Shown here: positions 63,559 to 64,000 of the stretch, one piece after another
How positions within the stretch are numbered: position 1 is the first letter of the stretch
Layout: each line of letters begins with the position of its first letter
Assembly: GCA_947503765.1 (NCBI GenBank)
Contig: CANNFA010000002.1
Location: 244,501-308,500, forward strand
DNA length: 64,000 nucleotides
Direction: 5' to 3'
Source of the DNA: an uncultured Paracoccaceae bacterium
GTDB lineage: Bacteria; Pseudomonadota; Alphaproteobacteria; Rhodobacterales; Rhodobacteraceae
The notes under the pieces: model-generated
The model's input: only the letters and a program-made list of their open reading frames with translations
Told to the model about the DNA's origin: nothing
The model's database searches: none
Made by a program: the position numbers and the translations under genes

Positions 63559-64000
63559 GACAGCCAGCGGCGCATCGCCCGTTCGAACACGCCCGCGAAG
63601 AAGGTCAGCAGATCGGTGCCCTGCGTCGGCTTGAACTGGTGCGGATCCTCGGCGCCGAAAACCAGCATGCCGGGCAGGCGGCCCGGCCCGAGATCGAGCT
63701 TCAGGCACGCCTCGGAGCGGATCCAGTCGGACCGTTCGCCATAGACGAGGTCGCTGTCAGGCTGTACCTGCCGCAGCGTCACCTGCCGGATCGGGATATT
63801 TCGCCCTTGCGTCAGGTAGGCGGCGGCAAAGCCCGGCTCGGCCACCAGAAGCGTGCCGCCCAGTGCCCGCGCCGCCGGGTCGTCGTTGGCCACCGCCGAT
63901 TCCAGCACCAGGCGCAGCGCGTCGAGCCGCAGGATCTCTGCGATCTCGCTTTCGAGGTTCTTCAGGAAATCGTCGAATCCCACCGGATCCAGCATCTTGA
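63555..64000 (-). CDS. DUF484-family protein, C-terminal part (cut by window edge)
   Basis: The visible 148 or so residues (frame open past the window edge) match the GAF-like C-terminal region of DUF484 proteins, which are usually over 200 residues. Clear blocks are FDDFLKNLESEIAEILRLDALRLVLES, GRNIPIRQVTLRQV, SDWIRSEACLKLDLGPGRLPGMLVFGAEDPHQFKPTQGTDLLTFFAGV (listed here by its central LVFGAEDPHQF). The ATG at 63995 is internal by length, so the true start lies upstream outside the window. It precedes and is coupled to xerC, as in many proteobacteria. Function is unknown. Confidence 0.88.
   Translation of the reverse strand, partial: KMLDPVGFDDFLKNLESEIAEILRLDALRLVLESAVANDDPAARALGGTLLVAEPGFAAAYLTQGRNIPIRQVTLRQVQPDSDLVYGERSDWIRSEACLKLDLGPGRLPGMLVFGAEDPHQFKPTQGTDLLTFFAGVFERAMRRWLS

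Overview
This is a GC-rich, densely packed bacterial chromosome segment that reads as an alphaproteobacterium of the Rhodobacterales (Roseobacter/Paracoccus relatives). This placement is inferred from remembered family knowledge, not from a search. Supporting signs are the lysA gene followed by a DUF4175 (TIGR02302) membrane protein, a zinc-ribbon gene divergent from ftsEX, hisC-tyrA-extensin, phosphatidylcholine synthase (Pcs), a cysteine-free glutamyl-tRNA synthetase, and the extragenic palindrome ending in GGGATATTTG..AAGAAG that is common in this order. Many gene pairs are translationally coupled through ATGA, GTGA or TGATG overlaps.

Layout. 1-5.7 kb: end of a class III aminotransferase coupled to a BKACE enzyme, then on the minus strand an SDR, aroQ, folD, an XRE-cupin regulator and an APH-fold kinase. 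5.9-9.6 kb: two coupled ABC exporter half-transporters whose motif changes predict a heterodimer with one degenerate ATP site. 9.7-13.7 kb: a small-molecule catabolic run (aldo-keto reductase, shikimate-dehydrogenase-like protein, HpaI-type aldolase, MFS transporter). 13.8-24.7 kb: lysA, the DUF4175 protein, a zinc-ribbon protein, the ftsE-ftsX-acyltransferase-flavoprotein operon ended by a clear terminator, and hisC-tyrA-extensin. 24.7-27.0 kb: dodecin and lepA.

27.0-29.4 kb is the one clearly accessory stretch. It holds a Phd/Doc-type toxin-antitoxin pair, a BglII/BstYI-like restriction endonuclease with a D..E.E active site, an MT-A70 adenine methyltransferase and a tiny ParB/sulfiredoxin-fold protein. 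29.4-36.3 kb holds small secreted and membrane proteins together with glyA and nadK, including two genes shorter than 60 codons (30150-30326 and 34914-35081). 36.4-43.2 kb, all on the minus strand, holds a propionyl-CoA synthetase, an SLC13/RCK_C permease, a YmdB-like phosphoesterase, 5-formyl-THF cyclo-ligase and mgtE. 43.4-46.1 kb has convergent guanine and 8-oxoguanine deaminases. Then come gltX, a GH13 glucosidase, tRNA-Ala(CGC), a DUF2254 protein and trxC. 51.5-56.1 kb is the glycine cleavage operon gcvT-gcvH-gcvP behind a tandem glycine riboswitch. The window ends with a PAP2 protein, carB, a YghU-type GST, pcs, xerC and the end of a DUF484 gene.

One-carbon and glycine metabolism is well represented (folD, glyA, 5-FCL, gcvTHP), though scattered over several transcription units. 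The most unusual non-coding signals are two copies (about 3.8 and 51.4 kb) of a roughly 113-bp structured repeat and a palindromic element inserted in frame inside carB. The repeat copies share six conserved blocks, while their stems differ in sequence but still base-pair. No CRISPR array, prophage, IS transposase or rRNA gene was seen, and no gap between genes exceeds about 215 bp.
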